Shown in pieces: positions 1-6,430 of a DNA stretch of 7,559 nt; the first letter of the stretch is position 1; each line of letters starts with the position of its first letter. This stretch comes from Bifidobacterium sp. GTDB lineage: Bacteria; Actinomycetota; Actinomycetes; Actinomycetales; Bifidobacteriaceae. The stretch is taken from contig JAIJEI010000092.1 of the NCBI GenBank assembly GCA_022739095.1, positions 1 through 7,559 on the forward strand. The letters are read 5' to 3'. Made by a program: the position numbers and the translations under genes. The notes under the pieces were generated by a model. That model did not search any database. It was not told where the DNA came from and was given only the letters and a program-made list of their open reading frames with translations.

Positions 1-930
1 GTGGGCAAGACCGAGCTGGCCAAGACGCTCGCCGAATTCCTGTTCGACGATGAGGACGCGCTGATTCGCGTGGATATGTCCGAGTTCTCCGAGAAGTACG
101 CGGCTTCGCGACTCTTCGGCGCGCCTCCGGGATACGTCGGCTACGAGGAAGGCGGCGAGCTCACCGAAAAGGTGCGCCGCAAGCCGTTCTCCGTGGTGCT
201 GTTCGACGAGATCGAAAAGGCTCACCCGGACATCTTCAACACGCTGCTGCAGGTGCTTGATGACGGTCACCTGACCGACGGTCAGGGCCGCAAGGTGGAC
301 TTCAAGAACACCATCATCATCCTGACCACCAACCTCGGTACGCGAGACATCGCCAAGGCCGCCAATACGGGCTTCAACCTGGGTGCCAACAACGAGTCCA
401 GCTACCAGCGCATGAAGGATCAGGTCAGCTCCGAATTGAAGCAGCAGTTCCGCCCGGAGTTCCTGAACCGTTTGGACGACATCATCGTCTTCAAGCAGCT
501 CACTGAGCCGCAGGTGCGCCAGATTGTGGATCTGGACGTCAAGCAGCTCAACGACCGCCTGTTCGACCGTCATATGTCGCTCGAACTCACCGACGCCGCC
601 AAGGACCTGCTCGCGCAGAAGGGCTTCGACCCGCTGCTCGGTGCCCGTCCGCTGCGCCGTGTGATTCAGCGCGACATCGAGGACGCCATCTCCGAGAAGA
701 TCCTGATGGGCGATCTCGAAGACGGCCAGCGCGTGATTGTGGATGCGGAAGGCGAGGGTATCCTCGGCGAATTCACTTTCAAGGGTGAGAAGTTCGAGGA
801 GCCGGCCGCCGCCGATAAGCCCGCCGAAGCCGGTGCCTCCACCGATGCCGAGACTCCAGCCGACACCACTCCGGCCACTGAACCGGCCGAATCCGCTCTC
901 GCCGATTCCGGTGACGCTTCGCAGGAGTAG
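1..930 (+). CDS. clpC: ClpC, ATP-dependent Clp protease ATP-binding subunit (3' part, 5' end outside window)
   Basis: This is the second AAA+ domain and C terminus of a Hsp100/ClpC unfoldase, which unfolds proteins in the cytoplasm and passes them to ClpP. The window opens inside the Walker A motif (GKTELAK, residues 2-8 of the visible part), so the first GTG is an internal Val codon and not a start. Visible landmarks are the pore loop GYVGY (44-48), Walker B VVLFDE (65-70), sensor-1 Asn in TTNLG (109-113), the FLNR arginine finger (Arg157) and the sensor-2 motif GARPLRR (214-220). A TGF tripeptide at 123-125 sits where ClpP-binding loops of the [L/I/V]GF type normally lie, which favours ClpC over ClpB. 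From about residue 266 to 309 the protein is a low-complexity Ala/Pro/Glu/Thr tail, probably disordered. The gene is convergent with the deaminase and ends just before a strong hairpin. Confidence 0.96.
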   Translation: MGKTELAKTLAEFLFDDEDALIRVDMSEFSEKYAASRLFGAPPGYVGYEEGGELTEKVRRKPFSVVLFDEIEKAHPDIFNTLLQVLDDGHLTDGQGRKVDFKNTIIILTTNLGTRDIAKAANTGFNLGANNESSYQRMKDQVSSELKQQFRPEFLNRLDDIIVFKQLTEPQVRQIVDLDVKQLNDRLFDRHMSLELTDAAKDLLAQKGFDPLLGARPLRRVIQRDIEDAISEKILMGDLEDGQRVIVDAEGEGILGEFTFKGEKFEEPAAADKPAEAGASTDAETPADTTPATEPAESALADSGDASQE

Positions 931-953
931 TCCGTTTCGATAGCGTAGCTAGC

Positions 954-999
954 GCATACCAGCAGAGCTCCCCTGTCAAGGGGAGCTCTGCTGATATGC
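954..999. terminator. Bidirectional hairpin terminator between convergent clpC and deaminase genes
   Basis: The arms 961-973 and 980-992 are perfect 13-bp inverted complements around a 6-nt loop (974-979). Pairing continues outward from 960/993 to 954/999 with a single C/A mismatch, giving about 20 bp in total. There is no run of T on either side. The position, 24 bp after the clpC stop and 18 bp from the deaminase stop, suggests it ends transcripts from both directions. Activity without a T tract is inference. Confidence 0.82.
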
Positions 1000-1016
1000 G
1001 GTACCGTCGAAGGGAG

Positions 1017-2339
1017 CTATTGCAGCAGGGCGAGACCGGTGTTGATGGTCTCCTCGCGGGTAAACAGCGTGCGGCCGGCGCGCACCGAACGCAATACCGA
1101 GCAGCGCTCATACACGGCGTTGAACACGCTATCGGCGTCCAGCACAATGAAGTTTGCTGGCTTGCCCGTTTCCAAGCCGTACGTATCGCGCAGGCCCAAC
1201 GTGGTGGCACCGTTGGCGGTCAGGAACTTCAACGCATCGTCGATTTCTTCAAAGCTCATCATCTGTGCCAAATGCAGCACATAATCAAGAATGAGCATCA
1301 TATTGCCGTTGCCCAGCGGATACCACGGGTCCTGCATCGAATCTTGGCCCAACGACACATTGACGCCCGCCTCAGTGAGCTCCTTGACTCGCGTGATGCC
1401 GCGACGCTTAGGGAAGGTATCCTGACGGCCCTGCAAATACAGGTTCTCAGTGGGGGCGCAGGCGAAGTTGATATGTGCCGCCTTAAGCAGCTTGGTCAGG
1501 TGGAAGAAGTAGGCGTTGTCCGCCGATCCCAGCGAGCAGGTGTGGCTGGCGGTGATCTTCGGGCCAATGCCAGCCTTATATGCCAACGCCGAAAGCAGCT
1601 CCACGTAACGGGAATTCGGATCATCCGTCTCATCGCAATGCACGTCGATGAGCTTGTCGTATTTCGAAGCCAACTCAACTACCGTGTGCATGGAATGCTC
1701 GCCAAACTCACGGCACTGTTCGAAATGGGGGATGCCGCCCACGCAGTCGGCACCCATCTTGAGTCCTTCCTCCACCAGCTCGGCCCCCGATTCTCCATGC
1801 GTGCCCTCGTAGGAGTACATGCCCTCCTGCGGGAAGCTGACGATCTGGAGAGTGACCGTATCCTTCAATTCCTCCTTAAGCTCCAGCAGCGCCTTTAAGG
1901 AGGTCAGGTTCGGGTCGGTCACATCGGCATGGGAGCGAATGAACTGCACGCCATGCAGCATTTCTTTCTTGATGCCGATTTTTGCGCGCTGCTTGATCTC
2001 GTCGACCGTCAAGTCGGACTTGGTTTCACTCCATCGCTGGATACCTTCAAACAAGGTTCCGCTTTCATTCACCGCACCGGGCTTACGGGCCGTGAATACG
2101 TAATCAAGGTGCAGATGCGTATCGCAGAACGGCGGGCAGACAAGTTTGCCGCCCAGATCGACAACCTCAATGGCCGCCAGATCGCCACCCTGAGCCTCAT
2201 ATTGTTGCGCGAGTCCGGGACCGAACGCGGTGAACACACCATCCGTGACGAGAATGTCCTGCAATGGCAGGGTGCTTGCAGCCGTGCTGCCGGATTCTCC
2301 GGTGGCGATATGTGCGTTGGTGAACAGTGTGGTAGTCAT
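1017..2339 (-). CDS. codA: Cytosine deaminase-family amidohydrolase (CodA-like)
   Basis: This 440-residue cytoplasmic metal-dependent amidohydrolase is alignable by eye with E. coli CodA over its whole length. CodA converts cytosine to uracil and ammonia. Visible residues are the metal ligands His75 and His77 in THLHLD, the substrate-contact Gln171 in FPQEG, the ligand His234 and catalytic Glu237 in DVHCDE, His266 in ASHT, and the metal-binding Asp333 in GQDS. Long shared blocks include SGTLFEGI (93-100), KRRGITRVKE (311-320) and DPWYPLG (337-343). The CodA sequence GHDD is replaced by GQDS, so the second Asp, which lines the substrate pocket, is Ser334 here. Substrate could therefore be cytosine, a substituted pyrimidine, or another cyclic amidine such as creatinine. 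The start is set by a GAAGGAG site five bases upstream. It is transcribed divergently from the PucR-type regulator, which probably controls it. Family call is firm; exact substrate is not. Confidence 0.93.
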   Translation of the reverse strand: MTTTLFTNAHIATGESGSTAASTLPLQDILVTDGVFTAFGPGLAQQYEAQGGDLAAIEVVDLGGKLVCPPFCDTHLHLDYVFTARKPGAVNESGTLFEGIQRWSETKSDLTVDEIKQRAKIGIKKEMLHGVQFIRSHADVTDPNLTSLKALLELKEELKDTVTLQIVSFPQEGMYSYEGTHGESGAELVEEGLKMGADCVGGIPHFEQCREFGEHSMHTVVELASKYDKLIDVHCDETDDPNSRYVELLSALAYKAGIGPKITASHTCSLGSADNAYFFHLTKLLKAAHINFACAPTENLYLQGRQDTFPKRRGITRVKELTEAGVNVSLGQDSMQDPWYPLGNGNMMLILDYVLHLAQMMSFEEIDDALKFLTANGATTLGLRDTYGLETGKPANFIVLDADSVFNAVYERCSVLRSVRAGRTLFTREETINTGLALLQ

Positions 2340-2344
2340 CGTCG

Positions 2345-2351
2345 CTCCTTC
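2345..2351 (-). promoter_or_regulatory. Ribosome binding site of the CodA-like gene
   Basis: On the minus strand this reads GAAGGAG, five bases before the ATG at 2339. It supports that start codon. Confidence 0.8.
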
Positions 2352-2369
2352 AACTGGTGTGTTGCCGAA

Positions 2370-2461
2370 CGGTTACGTGAACCGACTGCCCGCGTAACCA
2401 ACTGAGGTTATTGTCAACAGCACGCTTTGCGGTGAGGTTAACCGGAACGACCGGTGTTCCG
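2370..2461. promoter_or_regulatory. Candidate operator cluster of GGTTA/TAACC repeats in the divergent control region
   Basis: The 142-bp region between the two divergent starts holds several symmetric elements: CGGTT-N5-AACCG (2370-2384), TAACC-N6-GGTTA (2395-2410), the palindrome GGTTAACC (2436-2443), and CGGAAC-N7-GTTCCG (2443-2461). The octamer TGAGGTTA occurs directly repeated at 2403-2410 and 2433-2440, exactly 30 bp apart, which would place both on about the same face of the helix. GGTTACG (2371-2377) is also inverted as CGTAACC (2393-2399). These are seen in the sequence. That they bind the adjacent PucR-type regulator is inference from position and symmetry. Confidence 0.5.
2412..2417 (-). 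promoter_or_regulatory. Possible -35 element for the CodA-like gene
   Basis: The minus strand reads TTGACA, a perfect sigma-70-type -35 hexamer, directly upstream of the TAACC-N6-GGTTA repeat. No convincing -10 hexamer lies 16-18 bp downstream, so this may be a regulator-dependent promoter or a chance match. Confidence 0.25.
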
Positions 2462-2481
2462 CGGGGGAATGGACAGATTGT

Positions 2482-3984
2482 ATGACTGTATCGATTCGCA
2501 GTGTGCTTCATAACACGCAGTTCAAACGAGCCGATCCTGTGGTGGAGGTTGAAGGCAAAGACCTCGATACGCCAGTGCGATGGGTGTTTACCAACGAGCG
2601 AGAGGATGTCTCCAGTTTCCTTTCGGGCGGTGAGATGCTGATTATCGAGGGCAACGTTTTGCTCGCCGCCGATTGGCACGGCACGCTAGGACAATATGTA
2701 GCGAGCTTGGCACAGTCGGGTGTCGCCGCTCTGGTGGTCGAACTGGTGGAGGCCGTGGTGCGGATGCCAGACGAACTGGTGTCCGCGGCTAGGCTGCATG
2801 GGTTGACGTTGATTGGGCTGAAATCTCGCGTACCTTTTGTCGACATCTGTCAGAGTGTCAATACCGCTATCGTGCACGAACAGATGCACTTGCAATTGGA
2901 GGTGGACACAATGTCCACTTCATTACGTGAGGGGTTGTCCCGTACCGGCAATATCGAGGCCGTGGCCGAAACCATTGCGTCGCTGTTCGGCGAAAGCGTC
3001 GCCATTTTCGATGGTGACGGTCTGTTGGCCGCTCGAGCGGGTCGTGCGTTCGATGCCGGCAACGAATCGAGCGCCGTCATCGCCCTTGAAAGTCGCTCCC
3101 GGCCAGTGGGAGCATTGGAGATCACGCAACGCACCATGACTTTCGACGCCGCGATGCGTCGGGCCATCGCCACCATCGTGTCTCCGGTGGCCGCCCTTTA
3201 TATTGACGGCGGCGCGCGCATGGGCATGATGCATCATCTGAGTATGGGCCCGGACGACGGCGTGCACGTCAATACATTTGAGGCGCAGGAAGCGCATGCG
3301 ATGCTTGAAGCGTTGGGTTTTGCCGGATCATGTATCTATATGCCTTTCACTTTTCGGTTCAGATCGGTGGTGGAAGGCATCAACCATGTATCGACGATGG
3401 TCGAACGGTTCGAAGAACAATCGGGATGCGCCGTCTCCTGCATGCTGGAAGGTGACTTGATGGTCGGATGGTGCTCCGCCACCGATTCCTCAGACGGTGC
3501 GGCCGCATTCAGGCGCCATTGCATGGATGCGCTTGCCGTACTGGAAGGCGACGGTATATACGTGGTGCATGGCCGCGTGGCATTGGACACGGTGACGCTG
3601 GTTGACGAGTTCGCGGTATTGCGTGACATCGCCAATCAGGAACCGGCACACGGGCGAATCGTAAGTACCATGTCCGCACTCGTTGACCGTTTCGTCGCCT
3701 CATCGGACATGGACAAGGCGATGCGCATGCTCGTGGTGCAGACCATCGGATTCGAGGTCGCCGCCTCACCGCTGTTGCTGGACACACTGTGCGCCTGCTT
3801 CGACAACCTCGACAGCAAAACCGGCGCGTGCGAGCAATTGGGCATCAGACGGCAAACCCTGTACAACCGACTGGACAAAGTGACACAAATGGTCGGCGTC
3901 GACTATAACGACAAACCGAACTGGGCGATGCTGCTATTTGCCGCCAAACTCACGAAATCATGGCAAGAACAGCATGATGAATAA
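2482..3984 (+). CDS. PucR-family transcriptional regulator
   Basis: This 500-residue protein has the PucR architecture. The N-terminal purine-catabolism-regulator domain spans about 4-130, with recognisable blocks PVRWVFTNE (31-39), LSGGEMLI (47-54) and SGVAALVVEL (79-88). A GAF-like sensory stretch follows at about 150-240, then a variable middle. A C-terminal PucR helix-turn-helix covers about 430-492, with LLLDTLCACFDN and the recognition segment LGIRRQTLYNRLDKV (453-467). Family members are cytoplasmic DNA-binding proteins that often control catabolism of purines or other nitrogen compounds from divergent promoters. It is divergent from the CodA-like gene and upstream of the transporter and hydrolase in the same direction, so it is the likely local regulator. 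The ATG start gives the normal family N terminus, but its ribosome site is weak: a GGGGGA run lies about 13 bases upstream. The effector cannot be read from the sequence. Confidence 0.92.
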   Translation: MTVSIRSVLHNTQFKRADPVVEVEGKDLDTPVRWVFTNEREDVSSFLSGGEMLIIEGNVLLAADWHGTLGQYVASLAQSGVAALVVELVEAVVRMPDELVSAARLHGLTLIGLKSRVPFVDICQSVNTAIVHEQMHLQLEVDTMSTSLREGLSRTGNIEAVAETIASLFGESVAIFDGDGLLAARAGRAFDAGNESSAVIALESRSRPVGALEITQRTMTFDAAMRRAIATIVSPVAALYIDGGARMGMMHHLSMGPDDGVHVNTFEAQEAHAMLEALGFAGSCIYMPFTFRFRSVVEGINHVSTMVERFEEQSGCAVSCMLEGDLMVGWCSATDSSDGAAAFRRHCMDALAVLEGDGIYVVHGRVALDTVTLVDEFAVLRDIANQEPAHGRIVSTMSALVDRFVASSDMDKAMRMLVVQTIGFEVAASPLLLDTLCACFDNLDSKTGACEQLGIRRQTLYNRLDKVTQMVGVDYNDKPNWAMLLFAAKLTKSWQEQHDE

Positions 3985-4020
3985 TGCGATAGCACCACTG
4001 GGCAACCTGTCCACTTCTAC

Positions 4021-4034
4021 GCCGAACGGGTTAA
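4021..4034. promoter_or_regulatory. Possible regulator half-site upstream of the transporter gene
   Basis: The nine bases GCCGAACGG at 4021-4029 recur at 2364-2372 in the divergent control region. Both are followed by TTA (after one additional G here), giving a GGTTA core in each place. Shared regulation by the PucR-type protein is inference; a nine-base match between two short regions can also arise by chance. Confidence 0.25.
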
Positions 4035-4155
4035 TCGACGATTCACGTTTCAGCAAATACTCAAGGGCATAGTCGAGGCTATCGCGGCGCTGGTCGACCT
4101 GCTGCGAAACGGATTCCCACTTGAATCCCATTCAGCCACACGAACAGCACATCCT

Positions 4156-4162
4156 GAAAGGA
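4156..4162 (+). promoter_or_regulatory. Ribosome binding site of the MHS transporter gene
   Basis: GAAAGGA lies ten bases before the ATG at 4173. It favours that start over the later in-frame ATG codons for Met13 (4209) and Met24. Confidence 0.7.
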
Positions 4163-4172
4163 CGGTGACATC

Positions 4173-5549
4173 ATGAGTTCCGCAACGATTACTACATCTG
4201 CACGACTGATGAATTCCACCCCTCAAACTGAAGAACAGGCCATGGTCGGGAAAGTCGCGGTATCCTCCTTCCTCGGCAACTTCATCGAGTGGTTCGACTA
4301 CGCCTCCTATTCGTACTTCGCCACCACCATCGCCCTGGTGTTCTTCCCAACCGACAATCACACCGTCGCCATGCTGCAGACCTTCGGCGTGTTCGCGCTA
4401 TCCTTCATCCTGCGTCCAATCGGCGCACTGTTCTGGGGTAGCTACGGCGATAAGAAAGGCCGTAAAGCCGCATTGGCCCACTCGATTATGTTCATGTCCG
4501 GTGCGAGCTTCCTGATCGGCTGCCTGCCGTCTTACTCGGTGATCGGCGTTGGCGCGCCGATTCTGCTTCTGCTGCTGCGCATGGTGCAAGGCTTCTCCGC
4601 TTCCGGTGAATATGCCGGTGCGGCCACGTTCCTCGGTGAATATGCACCCACCTCAAAGCGCGGCATCTACTGCTCGCTGATTCCGGCTTCCACCGCCATC
4701 GGTCTGCTCGCCGGCTCTACGCTGGCCACGCTGGTGACCGCCAACATGAACTCCAGCGCGATGGTCGGTTGGGGATGGCGTGTGCCGTTCCTGCTGGCCG
4801 GACCTCTCGGCCTGATCGTGCTGTACATCCGCACCAAGCTCGCCGATTCCCCTGTGTACCAGTCAATGAACGATACTCTTGAATCCAAGAGCGCCGCCTC
4901 CGCTGACGGCCAAGTCGCTGCCAAGAGCGGCATGTTCGCCCCGCTCGCCGAACTCTTCCACAACCATCTCAAGGCCCTGATCATCAGCTTCGGAGCCTGC
5001 GTGCTGAACGCGGTCGGTTTCTACACCGTGCTCACCTACCTGCCGACCTATCTGTCCGACACCGTCGGCATGGACGCCACCCAGTCCGGCACCATCACCG
5101 CCATCTGCCTGGTCGCCTACGTGTTCATGGTGTTCGGCATGGGCCACATCTCCGACAAATTCGGCCGCAAGAAGGTGCTCATCGGTGCTTGTGTGGCGTT
5201 CATCGTCCTCACCGTTCCTGCCTTCCTCATCCTCAACACCTCCCAGTTCTGGCTCGTGCTGCTGGTTGAGCTGGCAATGTGCGCCACCTTGACCGCCAAC
5301 GACGGTACCCTGTCCAGTTACCTGACCGAGACGTTCCCCACCTCCGTGCGCTTCACCGGATTCGCGTTCAGCTTCAATCTGGCCAACGCCATCTTCGGTG
5401 GTACGGCCTCGTTCATCGCCACTGGCCTGATCGCCTTGACCGGTTCGTCCATCGCCCCGCCCTGGTACATGGTGGGCGTTGCGGCCATCGCCTTGGTCGC
5501 GATGATTCTTTCCCACGAAAACACCGACAAGGATCTGAATCACATCTGA
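4173..5549 (+). CDS. Major facilitator transporter, metabolite:H+ symporter (MHS) family
   Basis: This 458-residue inner-membrane protein has about 12 hydrophobic segments, as expected for a proton-coupled symporter of the ProP/KgtP/ShiA type. Diagnostic blocks are FIEWFDYASYSYFA in TM1 (37-50), the loop 2-3 motif GSYGDKKGRK (89-98), RMVQGFSASGEYAGA (136-150) with FLGEYAP (153-159), WGWRVPFLLAGPLG (200-213), the loop 8-9 motif GHISDKFGRKK (324-334) and TETFPTSVRFTGFAFSFN (385-402). A hydrophilic central loop spans about 225-260. MHS members carry organic acids, zwitterions and osmolytes. This differs from the NCS1 permease CodB that usually accompanies cytosine deaminase. It lies 188 bp after the regulator gene and 85 bp before the creatininase-family gene, so it probably supplies the substrate for this block. 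The substrate itself cannot be read from the sequence. Confidence 0.93.
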   Translation: MSSATITTSARLMNSTPQTEEQAMVGKVAVSSFLGNFIEWFDYASYSYFATTIALVFFPTDNHTVAMLQTFGVFALSFILRPIGALFWGSYGDKKGRKAALAHSIMFMSGASFLIGCLPSYSVIGVGAPILLLLLRMVQGFSASGEYAGAATFLGEYAPTSKRGIYCSLIPASTAIGLLAGSTLATLVTANMNSSAMVGWGWRVPFLLAGPLGLIVLYIRTKLADSPVYQSMNDTLESKSAASADGQVAAKSGMFAPLAELFHNHLKALIISFGACVLNAVGFYTVLTYLPTYLSDTVGMDATQSGTITAICLVAYVFMVFGMGHISDKFGRKKVLIGACVAFIVLTVPAFLILNTSQFWLVLLVELAMCATLTANDGTLSSYLTETFPTSVRFTGFAFSFNLANAIFGGTASFIATGLIALTGSSIAPPWYMVGVAAIALVAMILSHENTDKDLNHI

Positions 5550-5560
5550 TCTCCTCAGCT

Positions 5561-5585
5561 CCGGCTCCTTCCCCGGGGGAGCCGG
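5561..5585 (+). terminator. Hairpin between transporter and creatininase genes (attenuator or partial terminator)
   Basis: CCGGCTCC (5561-5568) and GGAGCCGG (5578-5585) form an 8-bp perfect stem with a 9-nt loop, 11 bases after the transporter stop. No T tract follows. It may lower expression of the downstream gene or protect the 3' end of the transporter message; full termination is less likely because the next gene starts only 50 bases later. Confidence 0.5.
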
Positions 5586-5620
5586 GCGCATTCATTGACC
5601 ATCCAATCCACCACCAACCC

Positions 5621-5627
5621 AAAGGGG
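5621..5627 (+). promoter_or_regulatory. Ribosome binding site of the creatininase-family gene
   Basis: AAAGGGG lies seven bases before the ATG at 5635 and supports this start. Confidence 0.65.
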
Positions 5628-5634
5628 TACTGCA

Positions 5635-5895
5635 ATGGGTAGAAACCGCCGTATGGACCACATGACATGGCCGGAATTCAAGGAGACGAAGACTCGTCCC
5701 GTCATCGTGCCGATCGGTTCGACCGAACAGCACGGGCAGCATCTGCCCATCGGCACCGACGCGGTACTCGCCACGCGGGTCGCCGAAGATCTGGCGGAAC
5801 GCATCGACGGCACCGTGCTGCCCACCCTGAGCTACGGATACAAGTCCAAGCCGCTCTCCGGTGGCGGGCCGCTGTTCCCGACACCATCGACATGA
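5635..5895 (+). CDS. N-terminal fragment of the creatininase-family protein
   Basis: This 86-residue open frame carries the first part of the family fold, including EQHG (31-34), the metal-binding Asp42 and the GYKSKPLSGGGPLFP block (68-82). It ends in four out-of-frame residues (TPST) and a TGA. Only three of the five metal ligands are here, so alone it should be inactive. Confidence 0.6.
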   Translation: MGRNRRMDHMTWPEFKETKTRPVIVPIGSTEQHGQHLPIGTDAVLATRVAEDLAERIDGTVLPTLSYGYKSKPLSGGGPLFPTPST

Positions 5896-6392
5896 ACGGC
5901 GTGACAGTGATCAACCAAATGCACGACGTGCTGAGCGAACTCATCGCCGATGGCTTCACCAAGATCGTCGTCATGAACGCGCATTTTGAAAACGAGGCGT
6001 TCATCGTCGAGGCCATCGACCTGGTCACCCGCGAAACCGGGGGAGTGGCCACCATCGTGGAAACCAATTGGTGGGACCCGGTTCCGCAGTCGGTTATCGA
6101 CAAGGTGTTCGATGGATTGGTGTTCCCCGGCTGGGCGTTGGAGCATGCGGCCGTCACCGAAACTTCGTTGATGCTCCACTATGCGCCGGAACTGGTGCAC
6201 ATGGACCGTATGGTCGAGGAAGCCGGTGCCGCGGCGAAATCCTATGTACGCTACCCGGTGCGCCAAGGTGACGTTCCCGCTCACGGCGGACTCGCCAATC
6301 CGGCCGGCTCAAGCGCCGAACGCGGCTGTCTGATTGCCGAGGCGTGCGTGGATGCGGTAGCTGAGATCTGCGCCGAGGAATTTGGCGAGTAA
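5892..6392 (+). CDS. C-terminal fragment of the creatininase-family protein
   Basis: This frame continues the family sequence from DTIDMNG to the normal C terminus. An ATG at 5892 overlaps the TGA of the first fragment as ATGA, and would give a 166-residue product by translational reinitiation. It contains the metal ligands in NAHFEN, the GWALEHAAVTETSLML block and the family-typical C terminus. The open frame extends back to an ATG at 5667, but the residues encoded before about 5880 are an out-of-frame shadow of the first fragment. No separate ribosome site is visible before 5892. Confidence 0.5.
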   Translation: MNGVTVINQMHDVLSELIADGFTKIVVMNAHFENEAFIVEAIDLVTRETGGVATIVETNWWDPVPQSVIDKVFDGLVFPGWALEHAAVTETSLMLHYAPELVHMDRMVEEAGAAAKSYVRYPVRQGDVPAHGGLANPAGSSAERGCLIAEACVDAVAEICAEEFGE

Positions 6393-6430
6393 TCTCCCCT
6401 TGCTGACGCATTCGTAGTGACTCGGGTTGC

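Larger units (their letters stand above)
5635..6392 (+). pseudogene. Creatininase (creatinine amidohydrolase) family protein, frameshifted
   Basis: Two adjoining frames together encode one creatininase-family protein. Creatininase interconverts creatinine and creatine with a two-metal site in the cytoplasm. After FP (residues 81-82) the first frame ends within five codons, while the protein continues as DTIDMNG one frame away, where the family usually has FPGTIDLNG. Adding one base near 5880 restores a 252-residue protein of normal family length. In that numbering the expected metal ligands are all present: Glu31 and His33 in EQHG, Asp42 in TDAV, and His117 and Glu119 in NAHFEN. So are Trp147, Trp167 and the catalytic His171 in ALEHAA. 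Phe118 replaces the Tyr of Pseudomonas creatininase. Other family members hydrolyse different amides, so creatinine is likely but not proved. The lesion may be a real mutation or a sequencing error. Confidence 0.88.

Noticed and set aside
996..1898. A 300-codon plus-strand reading frame opposite the deaminase gene
   Set aside because: It runs antisense to a gene with complete family motifs on the minus strand, and its product has no recognisable domain. It is a shadow of the high-GC coding pattern.
4092..4099. Palindrome GGTCGACC upstream of the transporter gene
   Set aside because: It is only eight bases, does not resemble the GGTTA repeats, and such GC-rich palindromes are expected by chance.
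4863..5591. A 242-codon minus-strand frame opposite the transporter
   Set aside because: Its product is low-complexity, rich in Gly, His, Glu and Asp, typical of the antisense of a membrane protein gene. The plus strand encodes a full MHS transporter.
5667..5880. Use of the ATG at 5667 as the start of the downstream creatininase frame
   Set aside because: Residues encoded before about 5880 in this frame are Arg/His-rich and unlike the family. The true N-terminal sequence is in the other frame.
5870..5895. Programmed -1 ribosomal frameshift in the creatininase-family gene
   Set aside because: The bases around the frame change (CTG TTC CCG ACA) do not form a canonical slippery heptamer, and no stimulatory upstream ribosome-site-like sequence or clear downstream structure was seen. 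A base loss or sequence error is simpler.
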